Shown piece after piece: positions 45,372 through 53,659 of a stretch of DNA of 64,000 nt. The notes under the pieces are model-generated. The model made no database searches, was not told the origin of the DNA, and saw only the letters and a list, made by a program, of their open reading frames with translations. The DNA is taken from assembly GCA_021776825.1 (NCBI GenBank), contig JAJFFG010000017.1, positions 1 through 64,000 of the forward strand, in the 5' to 3' direction. The stretch is from Planctomycetota bacterium. Its GTDB lineage: Bacteria; Planctomycetota; JAJSAM01; JAJVHW01. The position numbers and the translations under genes were made by a program. The first letter of the stretch is position 1; each line of letters starts with the position of its first letter.

Positions 45372-46559
45372 TTAGGACTGTCTGAAGTCGATGGATTCGC
45401 GCTCCGACGTGGCCCCGCGACGGATCGCCGCGCTTCCGAACCGGTCGCGGATGCCGTCGACCACGTCGTCGAGCCGCCGCTCGCGCTCGGTGCCCGCATC
45501 GCCGAAGAGCTCGAGCTGACCGGGACCGTCCTGGAGTCGGCCGGCGGTGGCGCCGATCAGTCGCACCGGTCGGAACGAATGCTCCACCCAGTGCTGGAAG
45601 AGTTCCTGCGCCGCCGCACGCAGCTCCGCGCTCACGGCGCTCGGACGCGGCAGGGTCGACGACCGCGTGATGGTCTGGAACGCGCCGTAGCGAATCTTCA
45701 CGGTCAGCGTCCGGGCGCTCAGCCCGGAGCGCCGGAGTCGCCGCCCCACCGAGTCGGCCTGCCGCAGCAGCACGACGAGGACGTCGCGCGGATCGACGAG
45801 GTCCTCGGAGAATGTGCACTCCTGGCCGATGCTCTTCGCCGCCCCGTCCGGGACCACGGGACGATCGTCCTCGCCGCGACTCAGGTGGAACAGCCGCACG
45901 CCGAACGCGCCGAAGCGACGCACGAGGTCGTCCCGCGTCAGTTCCCGAACGTCGGCGAACGTGCGCAGCCCAGCCGCGTGAACGCGCTCCGCCGTCGCCG
46001 GTCCGACGCCCCACAGTCGCTCGATCGGGAGCGGACCGATCCGTTCGAGTACCGAGTCAGCGCGGATCACGGTCAGCCCGTCGGGCTTGTCGAGGTCCGA
46101 GGCCAGCTTGGCGAGGAACTTGTTCGGCGCCACGCCGACGGAGGCCGTCAGTCGCGTCTCGTCGAGGACCCGCGCCCGGATGCGTCGCGCGACGGTGACC
46201 GGATCTCCACGGGCGCGCTCCATCCCGGTCATGTCGAGGAACGCCTCGTCGATGCTCAGGGGCTCCACCAGCGGTGACTCGTCGCGGTAGATCGCGAAGA
46301 TCTGCTCCGACGCCTCGACGTACCGCCGCATGTCGCCCCCGACGATCACCGCCTCGGGACAGAGCCGCTTCGCGACGGAGATGGGTTGTGCTGACCGGCA
46401 GCCGAAGCGGCGCGCCTCGTACGACGCCGCAGCAACGACCCCGCGCGCCCCGTCGTGACCGACCAGCACGGGGCGTCCGCGCAGCTCGGGGCGATCGCGT
46501 TGTTCCACGGATGCGAAGAACGCATCCATGTCCGCATGCAGTATTGAGCGAGCCAGCAT
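45372..46559 (-). CDS. dinB: DNA polymerase IV (Y family)
   Basis: Translesion polymerase of 395 residues. The catalytic carboxylates are D10 in HADMDAFFASVEQ and D104/E105 in LSIDEAFLDM. The steric-gate region FF and the helix-hairpin-helix LWGVGPATAERVHAAGLRT are present, and the little-finger domain follows. A beta-clamp-binding peptide QLELF lies near residue 355. On the minus strand TAGGAT lies nine bases before the ATG, a possible -10. No lexA-type box seen. Confidence 0.95.
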   Translation of the reverse strand: MLARSILHADMDAFFASVEQRDRPELRGRPVLVGHDGARGVVAAASYEARRFGCRSAQPISVAKRLCPEAVIVGGDMRRYVEASEQIFAIYRDESPLVEPLSIDEAFLDMTGMERARGDPVTVARRIRARVLDETRLTASVGVAPNKFLAKLASDLDKPDGLTVIRADSVLERIGPLPIERLWGVGPATAERVHAAGLRTFADVRELTRDDLVRRFGAFGVRLFHLSRGEDDRPVVPDGAAKSIGQECTFSEDLVDPRDVLVVLLRQADSVGRRLRRSGLSARTLTVKIRYGAFQTITRSSTLPRPSAVSAELRAAAQELFQHWVEHSFRPVRLIGATAGRLQDGPGQLELFGDAGTERERRLDDVVDGIRDRFGSAAIRRGATSERESIDFRQS

Positions 46560-46628
46560 CGCGCCGCGATCCTAGCCCGCGTCAGGGACCGGGGTTGACT
46601 GCTCGGCCCGCTTCCTCAGGATGCGCGG

Positions 46629-47018
46629 TCAGGTCGACTGGCGGTTCATGAGGAAGGTCGAGACCTCCCCGAAGAACCGGCGCAGGAACGCGGCCACGGC
46701 CTCGGGGAGTTCAGCATCCTCGAGCGCGAGCGACATGTGCGCCATCCACGCATCCCGAGCAGCCTGGTCGATCGGGAACGGTCCGTGCCGTATCCGCAGC
46801 CGCGGATGGCCGCGCTCCTCGATGTAGCGCTGCGGGCCACCGAAGCGTCCGACGAGGAAGTCGCGCAGGCGTTGCTCCGCACCAATCACGTCGTCCTCCA
46901 CGTACATCGGGGCGAGCAAGGGGTCCGCGGGGACGCGCTCGTAGAACGCCCGCGCGAGACGGGCGAACCCCTCCTCGCCGATGAGCGCGTAGATCGACTG
47001 CTCCGGGCTCGCCTCCAT
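46629..47018 (-). CDS. Truncated haemoglobin, group II
   Basis: 129 residues from the ATG at 47018; in-frame starts further upstream would add a tail without similarity. The 2/2 globin fold is indicated by YALIGEEGFARLARAFYERV, by LRDFLVGRFGGPQRYIEERG and by RLRIRHGPFPI, which holds the proximal His. The Trp in ARDAWMAHM matches the TrpG8 of group II. Members bind O2/NO and take part in oxidative or nitrosative defence. Substrate not predictable. Confidence 0.9.
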   Translation of the reverse strand: MEASPEQSIYALIGEEGFARLARAFYERVPADPLLAPMYVEDDVIGAEQRLRDFLVGRFGGPQRYIEERGHPRLRIRHGPFPIDQAARDAWMAHMSLALEDAELPEAVAAFLRRFFGEVSTFLMNRQST

Positions 47019-47308
47019 CGCGGCTAGCCCGACCTTCTCACCACGTCGCCACGCCTGACACATCGCGGGGACCACGATCTCTGCGTTGACACAGCTCGTC
47101 GGGGGGGATCAGCCCCTGACCACGCAGCGTCCGCCTTGATCTCGCGGCCCCCGCTCGGTCAGGACGCTCTGTCCTTGGTCCAGCACCAGTCCTCACGTCG
47201 ACCATCCCTCGTAGCTCCTGCCGCCCTGCCGCATGCCGTGCCGACGTGGCGAGAAGGGCGGGCAAGGTATCTCGTCCCGGCGGTGTGTCTTGCTAGAAGG
47301 AAACGAGT
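47019..47308. other. Divergent intergenic region
   Basis: 290 bases between the globin gene and the Rid gene. No credible ORF. TTGACA at 47086-47091 matches a -35 hexamer on the plus strand, but no -10 follows at the right distance. AGAAGG lies just before the Rid start. Confidence 0.4.
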
Positions 47309-47710
47309 ATGACGTTCGAGCGGGTCTTCTCGGGTGCGCCGTGGGAGCGCGAGGTCGGCTACTGCCGCGCGGTGCGCGCCGGTGGCCACATCTACGTGAC
47401 GGGCTGCGCTCCCGTTGCGGTGGGAGGCGGCGTCCATGCGCCGGGTGACGCTCGCGCTCAGGCGGAGCGTTGCTTCGAGATCATCCGCGAGTCGTTGCAG
47501 GGGCTCGGTGCCGATCTGCACCACGTGGTTCGGACGCGGATGTTCGTCACGGACATCTCGCGCTGGGCCGAGTACGGCGCCGCACATCGCGCGGTCTTCG
47601 CCGACTCGCCGCCCGCCACGACCATGGTCGAGGTCGCGGCGCTGATCGATCCGGCGATGCTCATCGAGATCGAGGCGGACGCCGTGGCGCCGCCGCGTGA
47701 CGACGCGTGA
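47309..47710 (+). CDS. RidA/YjgF-family protein lacking the catalytic Arg
   Basis: 133 residues with the Rid fold: FSGAPWEREVGYCRAVRAG, GHIYVTGCAPV and the C-terminal MLIEIEADAVAP. RidA enamine/imine deaminases have an Arg in VEVARL; here it is VEVAAL. That places it in one of the Rid subfamilies without that activity, so no substrate should be assumed. AGAAGG precedes the ATG. Overlaps the next gene by four bases (GTGA). Confidence 0.9.
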   Translation: MTFERVFSGAPWEREVGYCRAVRAGGHIYVTGCAPVAVGGGVHAPGDARAQAERCFEIIRESLQGLGADLHHVVRTRMFVTDISRWAEYGAAHRAVFADSPPATTMVEVAALIDPAMLIEIEADAVAPPRDDA

Positions 47711-48279
47711 AGGGCGGCGCCGTGGTGACGGCCTCGGCCGTCGTGCTGATGCTTGCGCTGGTCGGGTCCGGGTGGATGCTCCTCGAGGCGAAGCGGACGC
47801 TCGAGGACTCCGACCGCCCGGCTGAGACGCGCATCGCCACCGAGCACGCGGAGCAGGAGCGCGCGCGGCTGTTCTCGTCGCTGGCGCGCGTGCACCTCGC
47901 GTCGCTCCCTCGGAGCCACGACGACGTGGACTCACTGCGCGCAGCACTGGAGCGCGTGACCGACGAGATGCGGCGAACCCCGCACACGCCGTCGGGACCT
48001 GCCCGCCGAGCGATGGCCTGCATCGCCATCGAGCGTTCGTCCGAGAGCGCGGACCTCATTGATTGGACGCTCACGCCACTCGACGACGCCGATCGTGAGT
48101 GGGTCGGCGTGTCGCTGGCGGCGCTGGTCACACAAGGGCTCGACGGGCAGCGCCACCGCGTGGAGTCGCATCGCGTGCGGGGCGTCGCCTATCGCGCGGT
48201 ACTCGTCGGCGAGCGGGCGCACGCAACGGCCATCTACTGGATCGTGTCGCGGGACGCGCCGTCGCCCTCCGACGACTGA
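47707..48279 (+). CDS. Hypothetical single-pass membrane protein
   Basis: 190 residues from a GTG that overlaps the Rid gene stop, so the two are coupled. An N-terminal transmembrane anchor (VVTASAVVLMLALVGSGWML) is followed by an acidic helix and a domain I do not recognise. The C-terminus (GVAYRAVLVGERAHATAIYW) resembles a small beta domain. Its last 46 bases overlap the convergent MFS gene. Confidence 0.65.
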   Translation: MKGGAVVTASAVVLMLALVGSGWMLLEAKRTLEDSDRPAETRIATEHAEQERARLFSSLARVHLASLPRSHDDVDSLRAALERVTDEMRRTPHTPSGPARRAMACIAIERSSESADLIDWTLTPLDDADREWVGVSLAALVTQGLDGQRHRVESHRVRGVAYRAVLVGERAHATAIYWIVSRDAPSPSDD

Positions 48280-49538
48280 CGCGCGCGCAGCAACCAGAGC
48301 GTCCACAGCGCCGCGGGGACGACGGCGACGCAGGCCATCGCCGAGAGCATCCCGTCGATGCCGACGCCGGGCAGCCCCAGCACCCACCCACCGACGAGCG
48401 CGCCGATCGCGCCCAGCAGCGTGAGCAGCGCGAACTCGGTCCCGAACACGCGACCGCGCACGTGATCCGGCACGAGCATGAGCATGAGCTGCGTCGAGAA
48501 CACCCATCCGGTCCCGCCGCCGATGCCGCGTAGTACGGAGCCGACGAGGACGACCGCAAACGAGTCCGTGTGACCGATGGTGAGGAGGCCCGCCGCGGAG
48601 AGCAGGTACGAGAACGCCAGCGCGATCCGAAGTCGCCCCATGTCGTCGCCCGTGATCGTCCGCAGCACGATCGGACCGAGTCCGGTGCCGATGCCGACGC
48701 AGCCCATGATGAGCCCTAGGCCGAGCGCGCCGTCCTCGCCGATCACGAACACGTTCTTCGCGAGCGACACCTGCACGACCTGGAACGGTGCGGCGATGAG
48801 CACCGAGTTCGCGGCCTTGTGCAATCCGACGACGGCGATGTCCTTGTGGCGCTTCAGATAGCTCAGTCCGTCCAGGTACGCGCCGAACGCACCGCGCCCG
48901 GAAGGGATCGCCGCGGTCTCCTTGGCTGGCACGCTGATCCCGAACAGGAAGCAAGCCGAGACGATGAACGTGAGCGAGTCGATCGCGAACGCGGCGGACA
49001 GCCCAAACTCTGCCGCGACGACGCCGCCGAGCGCCGCGCCGACGGCGAGCATCGTCGACCACGTCGCCGCCGTCAGTGCGTTCGCCGTGCCGAGGTTCTC
49101 GCGCCGCACGAGGTCCGGCAGCAGCGCCTTGTTGGCGGGGAAGTAGAAGCCCGACAGGGCGAGCTGCACGAACGTCAGCGAGTAGAGGATCCAGACCTCG
49201 CTCGGCTCGTCGACGAACAGGAACCCGAGCACGGTCACCGCGCGCAGCACGTCGCTGAGGATCAGGATGCCGCGCCGCGAGAAGCGGTCGGCGGCGACGC
49301 CGGCGAGTGGCCCGACGAGGAACGGCGCGAGCATGCGCACCGCGAACAGCCCGCCGATCGCGAGTCCGGATCCGGTCAGCTTCTCGACCAGCGTCGCCGT
49401 GGCGATCAGGTTGAACCAGTCGCCGAGCAAGCTGACGATCTGCCCGCACCAGAGCTTGCGGAAGTTCCGGTTCGTGCGGACGAGGGCGACGTAGCCGAGA
49501 GGGCGCGGCGGGTCGTCAGGAGGGGCGTCGTCGTCCAC
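48234..49538 (-). CDS. MFS transporter (EntS/MFS_3-like)
   Basis: 434 residues from a GTG, about 12 transmembrane segments. The N-terminal FRKLWCGQIVSLLGDWFNLI and the loop GVAADRFSRRGILILSD are typical of the EntS-like MFS_3 exporters. The second half repeats the pattern with PDHVRGRVFGTEFALLTLLG. Substrate unknown; members export siderophores or drugs. Convergent with the preceding plus-strand gene. Confidence 0.9.
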   Translation of the reverse strand: MDDDAPPDDPPRPLGYVALVRTNRNFRKLWCGQIVSLLGDWFNLIATATLVEKLTGSGLAIGGLFAVRMLAPFLVGPLAGVAADRFSRRGILILSDVLRAVTVLGFLFVDEPSEVWILYSLTFVQLALSGFYFPANKALLPDLVRRENLGTANALTAATWSTMLAVGAALGGVVAAEFGLSAAFAIDSLTFIVSACFLFGISVPAKETAAIPSGRGAFGAYLDGLSYLKRHKDIAVVGLHKAANSVLIAAPFQVVQVSLAKNVFVIGEDGALGLGLIMGCVGIGTGLGPIVLRTITGDDMGRLRIALAFSYLLSAAGLLTIGHTDSFAVVLVGSVLRGIGGGTGWVFSTQLMLMLVPDHVRGRVFGTEFALLTLLGAIGALVGGWVLGLPGVGIDGMLSAMACVAVVPAALWTLWLLRARQSSEGDGASRDTIQ

Positions 49539-49609
49539 GGTCCCGCGCAGGCTCGGTCAGTCCCGGAGGATCGCCAAGGCCTGCGCGGTCACCGCGTCAT
49601 CGCGCGCGC

Positions 49610-50107
49610 TCAGGAGGCGCGCGTGTAGTCGTAGTGGAACATCATCACCTCGCTGCCGTCGGGCATCGTGGTGTACATCTCGAACGCCCGCTGGTCAGCA
49701 TCGACCCGCGTCTCGACCGTGCGGAAGTCCGTCATCTCGCCGGTGGCCATGCTCGGACCGCGGCAGTGCATCGTGAGCACCTTGCCGGCCTCGTCGTAGC
49801 CGCCCTTCATGATGAACATGTGCGGGCTCATCGAGTCCACCCACGTGCCGATCCACTGGCTCTCATTGGCGTCGTAGCCGACTGTGCAACGACCGACGAA
49901 CGGCTGGCCCATGAAGTCGGCCTCGAACTTGGAGACGCCCCAGAACGGACCGAGCATCTCGACGGTCTCGGTCGCGCTCATCTTCATCGGGTCCGGGCCC
50001 ATGTAGTACGTGCAGTCCACGTCCCATGTGCCGGCGGCCTCGAGGAGCATCTCGTGCTCCGGTGAGGCGGTGGGCATCTGGCAGTCCTGGGTCTGGTCGT
50101 CGGACAT
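49610..50107 (-). CDS. DUF1579 family protein
   Basis: 165 residues. The pattern EHEMLLEAAGTWDVDCTYYM and the central GRCTVGYDANESQWIGTWVD then SMSPHMF match DUF1579, a lipocalin-like beta-barrel family of unknown function. No signal peptide. AGGAGAG precedes the start, so it is SD-led, unlike several neighbours. Confidence 0.85.
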   Translation of the reverse strand: MSDDQTQDCQMPTASPEHEMLLEAAGTWDVDCTYYMGPDPMKMSATETVEMLGPFWGVSKFEADFMGQPFVGRCTVGYDANESQWIGTWVDSMSPHMFIMKGGYDEAGKVLTMHCRGPSMATGEMTDFRTVETRVDADQRAFEMYTTMPDGSEVMMFHYDYTRAS

Positions 50108-50181
50108 CGTCGCTCTCCTGGTTGCCGGTCAGCGCGCCCCATCGGGCAGCGGGCCGCACAGCGTAGCGTCCCGGGGGTCGA

Positions 50182-50841
50182 TCAGTCGCGCCACTCGGCA
50201 TAGACGTCGCGCCACTCGGTCCAGACGACGACGCTCCCACTGGTGGTGACCGCATTCGCCGCTGCCTCGATCCGTGCGTAGCGCGTTCCCCTCCCGCGCC
50301 AGTGCCCGAGCAGTTCGTGGCGCAGCCAGGGAAGCGGATGGGCGGGGCTGATGACGGACATCTCGGTAGCTTCGTCCACGTCGGCGGGCACGACCCACAT
50401 CCCGCTCGGGCCGAACCAGCCCGAGAGCGCGGCGTCGTAGCCCTCGATCCCGTCTCCGCCGCGAGTCGTCGCGACGCGCACCACGTTCGGCCCGGACGTG
50501 GCGATCCACACACGAGCCGGCGCGTCCGGGATGTCGCGGCTCGCGATCGCGAGGACCTCCAGAGCGAGCAGCGCCACGAGGAACGCCCCCTGCAAGACCG
50601 CCGCCACCGTGCGCCCGACGACGAACGAGTGGCGCCGCTCAGCACCGGGGCGCATGGGCGCTGACGTCCGGCGCATGCGCCGCAAGACGGGCGGCCCGAA
50701 CATCACCAGGATCGCCGCGACGAGGAGCACCGGCGCCCACGCGTAGAGGTCGTCCTGCGGTGCCAACATAAGGAACACGAGGTTCACGCCGATCAGCGCC
50801 GCTGCCAGCCGCAGCAGCGCGCGCAACCGAGCCGGCGTCAA
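50182..50841 (-). CDS. Hypothetical membrane protein
   Basis: 219 residues if translation starts at the TTG overlapping the upstream stop (TTGA, 50838-50841). Three hydrophobic helices (about 8-28, 33-50, 74-94) precede a soluble C-terminal domain with GGDGIEGYDAALSGWFGPSG and an aromatic end VVVWTEWRDVYAEWRD. No recognised family. Translationally coupled to the gene at 50838-51464. Confidence 0.6.
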   Translation of the reverse strand: MTPARLRALLRLAAALIGVNLVFLMLAPQDDLYAWAPVLLVAAILVMFGPPVLRRMRRTSAPMRPGAERRHSFVVGRTVAAVLQGAFLVALLALEVLAIASRDIPDAPARVWIATSGPNVVRVATTRGGDGIEGYDAALSGWFGPSGMWVVPADVDEATEMSVISPAHPLPWLRHELLGHWRGRGTRYARIEAAANAVTTSGSVVVWTEWRDVYAEWRD

Positions 50842-51464
50842 CGCGGTTCGTCCGGAGCGAGCCAGGCGTCCGGGCGCTCCGTGTCGTCGAGAGGCGCGCG
50901 GCCCTGCGACTGTTCCGCGTGCAGGTGCTGCACCAGTGCCGCGAGCATGTGCTGGATGACGGATCGTCCAGCGGGGACCAGGGGCGGTGCGGGAGCGCCC
51001 GTGTCGACCGGGAGGATGGCCGCGAACGACGCGTCGCGCATATGGATCACCGCGGTGCCGTCGTCGCACGCCAGAGAAATCACCAGCCTGCGCATGCGCG
51101 CCGGCCTCGTGGGCGCTGGCGGCGTCCCTGCTTGCGGGTTCGGTACGACGACCCATCGGATCGGTGGTGCCTTCCCCACCGAGGGTGTGGAACCTGCCGG
51201 ACTCCAGTCGAACAGGAGCTTCCGCGGCCTCACTCCGTGCTCCGCCGCAATCAGCTCCCGCTCGCGGGGGATGCGCAGGTCGTAGACGCGCGGGTCGCCC
51301 TCCATTCGAATGCAGCAGCGGTCGTTCACTGCCACGAGCCCGATCGCCACGACGCGCTCAGGCCACGCGACGAACGCAATCAGCCAGAGGAACGCGAGAC
51401 CGTGGAGCACCGCGCCGATCAGGCGCAGCGGCGCAACGCGACGGGGCTTCTGCGGCGGACGCAT
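50838..51464 (-). CDS. AWP-type single-pass membrane protein
   Basis: 208 residues, family unknown. The N-terminus RRVAPLRLIGAVLHGLAFLW runs into a membrane segment ending AFVAWPER. A Cys pair, a YDLRIPRER segment and a C-terminal stretch MRDASFAAILPVDTGAPAPP follow. Both ends resemble the small protein at 59720-60166, which has FVAMVAMVAWPER and YRDASISVILGRFAGSVLP. TACGAT lies exactly six bases before the ATG with no SD, so the mRNA is probably leaderless. Confidence 0.65.
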   Translation of the reverse strand: MRPPQKPRRVAPLRLIGAVLHGLAFLWLIAFVAWPERVVAIGLVAVNDRCCIRMEGDPRVYDLRIPRERELIAAEHGVRPRKLLFDWSPAGSTPSVGKAPPIRWVVVPNPQAGTPPAPTRPARMRRLVISLACDDGTAVIHMRDASFAAILPVDTGAPAPPLVPAGRSVIQHMLAALVQHLHAEQSQGRAPLDDTERPDAWLAPDEPR

Positions 51465-51470
51465 GCGCCC

Positions 51471-51476
51471 ATCGTA
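51471..51476 (-). promoter_or_regulatory. -10 box of a probable leaderless promoter (TACGAT)
   Basis: TACGAT followed by six bases and the ATG at 51464; transcription would start at or next to the A of the ATG. Confidence 0.65.
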
Positions 51477-51542
51477 CCCACTCCGTTGACTCCCCCGCCG
51501 CGGGAGGTCACCCTCGCTCCCAGGGAACACCCGGAGGTCCAG

Positions 51543-52580
51543 ATGCACCCAGTCCTGCGCGCCGCAACCGCGGCCATCGTCGTCCTCGCCGCCGCTGCGC
51601 CAGCGCTCGCTCTCGAGCTCGGCGACGAGGCGCCCGAGCTCGAGGTCACCAAGTGGATCCACGGCGAGGCGGTCACGCTGGCCGACAACCCTGACAAGCG
51701 CATCCGGGTGCTGCAGTTCTGGAACACCGTCGACCGCAACTGCATCGAGACCGTGAAGACCCTGAACGAGCTGCAGGATGAGCTCGGCGAGAAGGGCCTC
51801 GACATCATCGGCATCACCACGCAGGGACCGACGTCGGTCGGTGACTTCGTGAAGGACAACGAGGTGAAGTACCGCCTCGCCGTCGATGAGTACGACAACA
51901 CCAACGCCGTCTACATGAAGGGCATCCGCAAGCTGCCGTACGCGTTCGTCGTCGCACCGGATGGTCGCATCGCGTGGCAGGGTGATCCCCGCACCGGGAT
52001 GAAGCGCGTCATCGAGAAGATCATCGGTGGCACCTACGACCTGGAAGCGGCCGTGAAGCTCCAGGGTCTCGAGAAGGCGCTCGGCCAGGCGCTGCGTCCG
52101 CCGATGGATCTCGACAAGTGGGCCAAGGCAGCCGACGACCTCCTCGCCGTGGACGCGGGTCACGAGAACGCGCTGAACATCCGCATCGCCGTGTTCCAGC
52201 GCAACGACGATCCCGACGCCTACAAGACGTGGGTCGCCGCCCACATCGCCAAGATCCAGGACGACGCCGACACGCTGAACAACCTCGCGTGGCGTCTCAT
52301 CACCAACGGCAATCGCGACTGGTGCGATCCAGCGGCGTCGCACGCGGCGGCCAAGCGCGCCGTCGAGGTCTCGAAGGGCGAGGAGGCCGACCACGTCGAC
52401 ACCTATGCCCGTGTGCTGTTCGAGATCGGGATGCTCAAGGAGGCGGTCGCGGAGCAGAAGAAGGCGGTGAAGATCGACGAGGAGTCGAAGTCGCTCAAGC
52501 GGACGCTGCGTCACTACGAAGCGTGTTTGAAGCTGCGCGACGAACTGGCGAATTCGGGCGGGAAGAAGAAGCGCCGCTAA
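51543..52580 (+). CDS. Secreted thioredoxin-fold/TPR protein without CxxC
   Basis: 345 residues; a perfect GGAGG lies five bases before the ATG. A signal peptide ends at about residue 24. A TlpA/redoxin-like domain fills about 26-165 (FWNTVDRNCIETVKTLNELQ). The position of the nucleophilic Cys in WCxxC is Asp64, and only the second Cys (C67) remains. The cis-Pro region is RKLPYAFVVAPDGRIAWQG. The C-terminal half (185-330) is TPR-like. It therefore cannot act as a dithiol oxidoreductase and may bind or sense instead. Ends KKKRR. Confidence 0.8.
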   Translation: MHPVLRAATAAIVVLAAAAPALALELGDEAPELEVTKWIHGEAVTLADNPDKRIRVLQFWNTVDRNCIETVKTLNELQDELGEKGLDIIGITTQGPTSVGDFVKDNEVKYRLAVDEYDNTNAVYMKGIRKLPYAFVVAPDGRIAWQGDPRTGMKRVIEKIIGGTYDLEAAVKLQGLEKALGQALRPPMDLDKWAKAADDLLAVDAGHENALNIRIAVFQRNDDPDAYKTWVAAHIAKIQDDADTLNNLAWRLITNGNRDWCDPAASHAAAKRAVEVSKGEEADHVDTYARVLFEIGMLKEAVAEQKKAVKIDEESKSLKRTLRHYEACLKLRDELANSGGKKKRR

Positions 52581-52590
52581 GCCGGATCAC

Positions 52591-53160
52591 TCAAGAGAGC
52601 GACGCCACGGCGACAACGCGGCCGGCGATCTCGATCGACGCGACACCGTCCTTCGCGACGGCGATCGGTGCAGGGCGAAACGCGCCGATCAGTCGACACG
52701 AGTCCGCGCCGGTGACCGGGATGCGGACGCGCGTCACCACGGCGTCGCCCTGCGGAGGATCGGTGGTCTCGTGCACCTCGATCAACGCACCGGCGCCCGG
52801 ACGTGCGAGCCACGCGGTGCGACCCGCCGCGAGCGTGCGAACTGTCGCCGGGTGCAAGAGCCAGCCGGTTCCTGCGATGCGCGCCAGGAACGCGTCGATA
52901 TCCGGCACGTCGAGCGCGACGTGATGGAGTCCCGGTCCCCGTCGAGCCAGGGCGCGCGCATACGGCCCGGAGTCGCCGAGCGGCTGCATCAGGAGCAGCC
53001 GAGCGCGCTGCCCTTCTTCGCCGACGTAGACCTCGCGCGTGCCCTCGCCGGGGAAGTCCTGCACCGATCCGACGGGATGACCGAACGCGACGGCAGCAAC
53101 GCAGGCGGCATCGACGTCGCGGACGAGGAGCGCGACGTGATCGAGGACGGGATCGGACAT
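52591..53160 (-). CDS. VOC-superfamily protein, methylmalonyl-CoA epimerase-like
   Basis: 189 residues with two beta-alpha-beta-beta-beta modules. LDHVALLVRDVDAA and GLHHVALDVPDIDA supply two metal-binding His; a Glu follows in GALIEVHE. RARLLLMQPLGDSGPYARAL matches the epimerase pattern LLxPLGxxSP. A 50-residue C-terminal extension is unusual. TACCGT lies six bases before the ATG, so it is probably leaderless. Confidence 0.75.
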   Translation of the reverse strand: MSDPVLDHVALLVRDVDAACVAAVAFGHPVGSVQDFPGEGTREVYVGEEGQRARLLLMQPLGDSGPYARALARRGPGLHHVALDVPDIDAFLARIAGTGWLLHPATVRTLAAGRTAWLARPGAGALIEVHETTDPPQGDAVVTRVRIPVTGADSCRLIGAFRPAPIAVAKDGVASIEIAGRVVAVASLS

Positions 53161-53166
53161 GGCGTC

Positions 53167-53172
53167 ACGGTA
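53167..53172 (-). promoter_or_regulatory. -10 box of a probable leaderless promoter (TACCGT)
   Basis: TACCGT, six bases, then the VOC gene ATG. It abuts the stop codon of the preceding gene (53173-53175). Confidence 0.55.
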
Positions 53173-53637
53173 CTACCGCAACGCACCGTTCCCGAAGAGC
53201 GCGTCGTAGCGGCGCCACGTCCCGCCATCGGCGTCGCGCGTCTCGTCGGTCTGGATGTACACCTGCCACTCGTCATCGCGGTCGAAGCCCAACTGCTGGA
53301 TAAGCTGCCACACCAACGATTGGCGACGCTCCCCATGGATGCCGTTGAACGGCACGCCGTTCGACGTACCCGTGGTCCTGAACCAGCGTCCTGAGAGCGG
53401 TGAGGCGTTCTCCGGCGTTCCCCGGACTTCTTCGGCCTTCCACCGCGGGGGCCCCGTGAGCGGCGGCGCGACGTCGACGACCCAGATCGTCGTCGGCCAC
53501 GACAGCGCCGCACCGGGTCGCGAGAGCGCCACGCCCGCAATCGTCGCGAGCAGCAGAACGAGCCCGACGAGCCACACCGTGCGCTGGATGCGTCGCGACC
53601 GCGTTGCGCGCTCCCGGATCAACCGCCCAGCCGTCAT
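53173..53637 (-). CDS. Hypothetical single-pass membrane protein with WRRYD end
   Basis: 154 residues, start chosen at the ATG at 53637 because TACGCT lies six bases upstream. A basic N-terminus precedes one membrane helix (TVWLVGLVLLLATIAGVAL). The C-terminus includes WQVYIQTDETRDADGGTWRR then YDALFG. The TWRRYD motif recurs in the protein at 62006-62395, so the two may be distant relatives. Function unknown. Lies between the Ada-like and VOC genes, 12-22 bases from each. Confidence 0.6.
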   Translation of the reverse strand: MTAGRLIRERATRSRRIQRTVWLVGLVLLLATIAGVALSRPGAALSWPTTIWVVDVAPPLTGPPRWKAEEVRGTPENASPLSGRWFRTTGTSNGVPFNGIHGERRQSLVWQLIQQLGFDRDDEWQVYIQTDETRDADGGTWRRYDALFGNGALR

Positions 53638-53643
53638 GCATCC

Positions 53644-53649
53644 AGCGTA
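53644..53649 (-). promoter_or_regulatory. -10 box of a probable leaderless promoter (TACGCT)
   Basis: TACGCT, six bases, then the ATG at 53637; it lies just after the stop of the upstream Ada-like gene. Confidence 0.6.
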
Positions 53650-53659
53650 GCGGCTCGCC

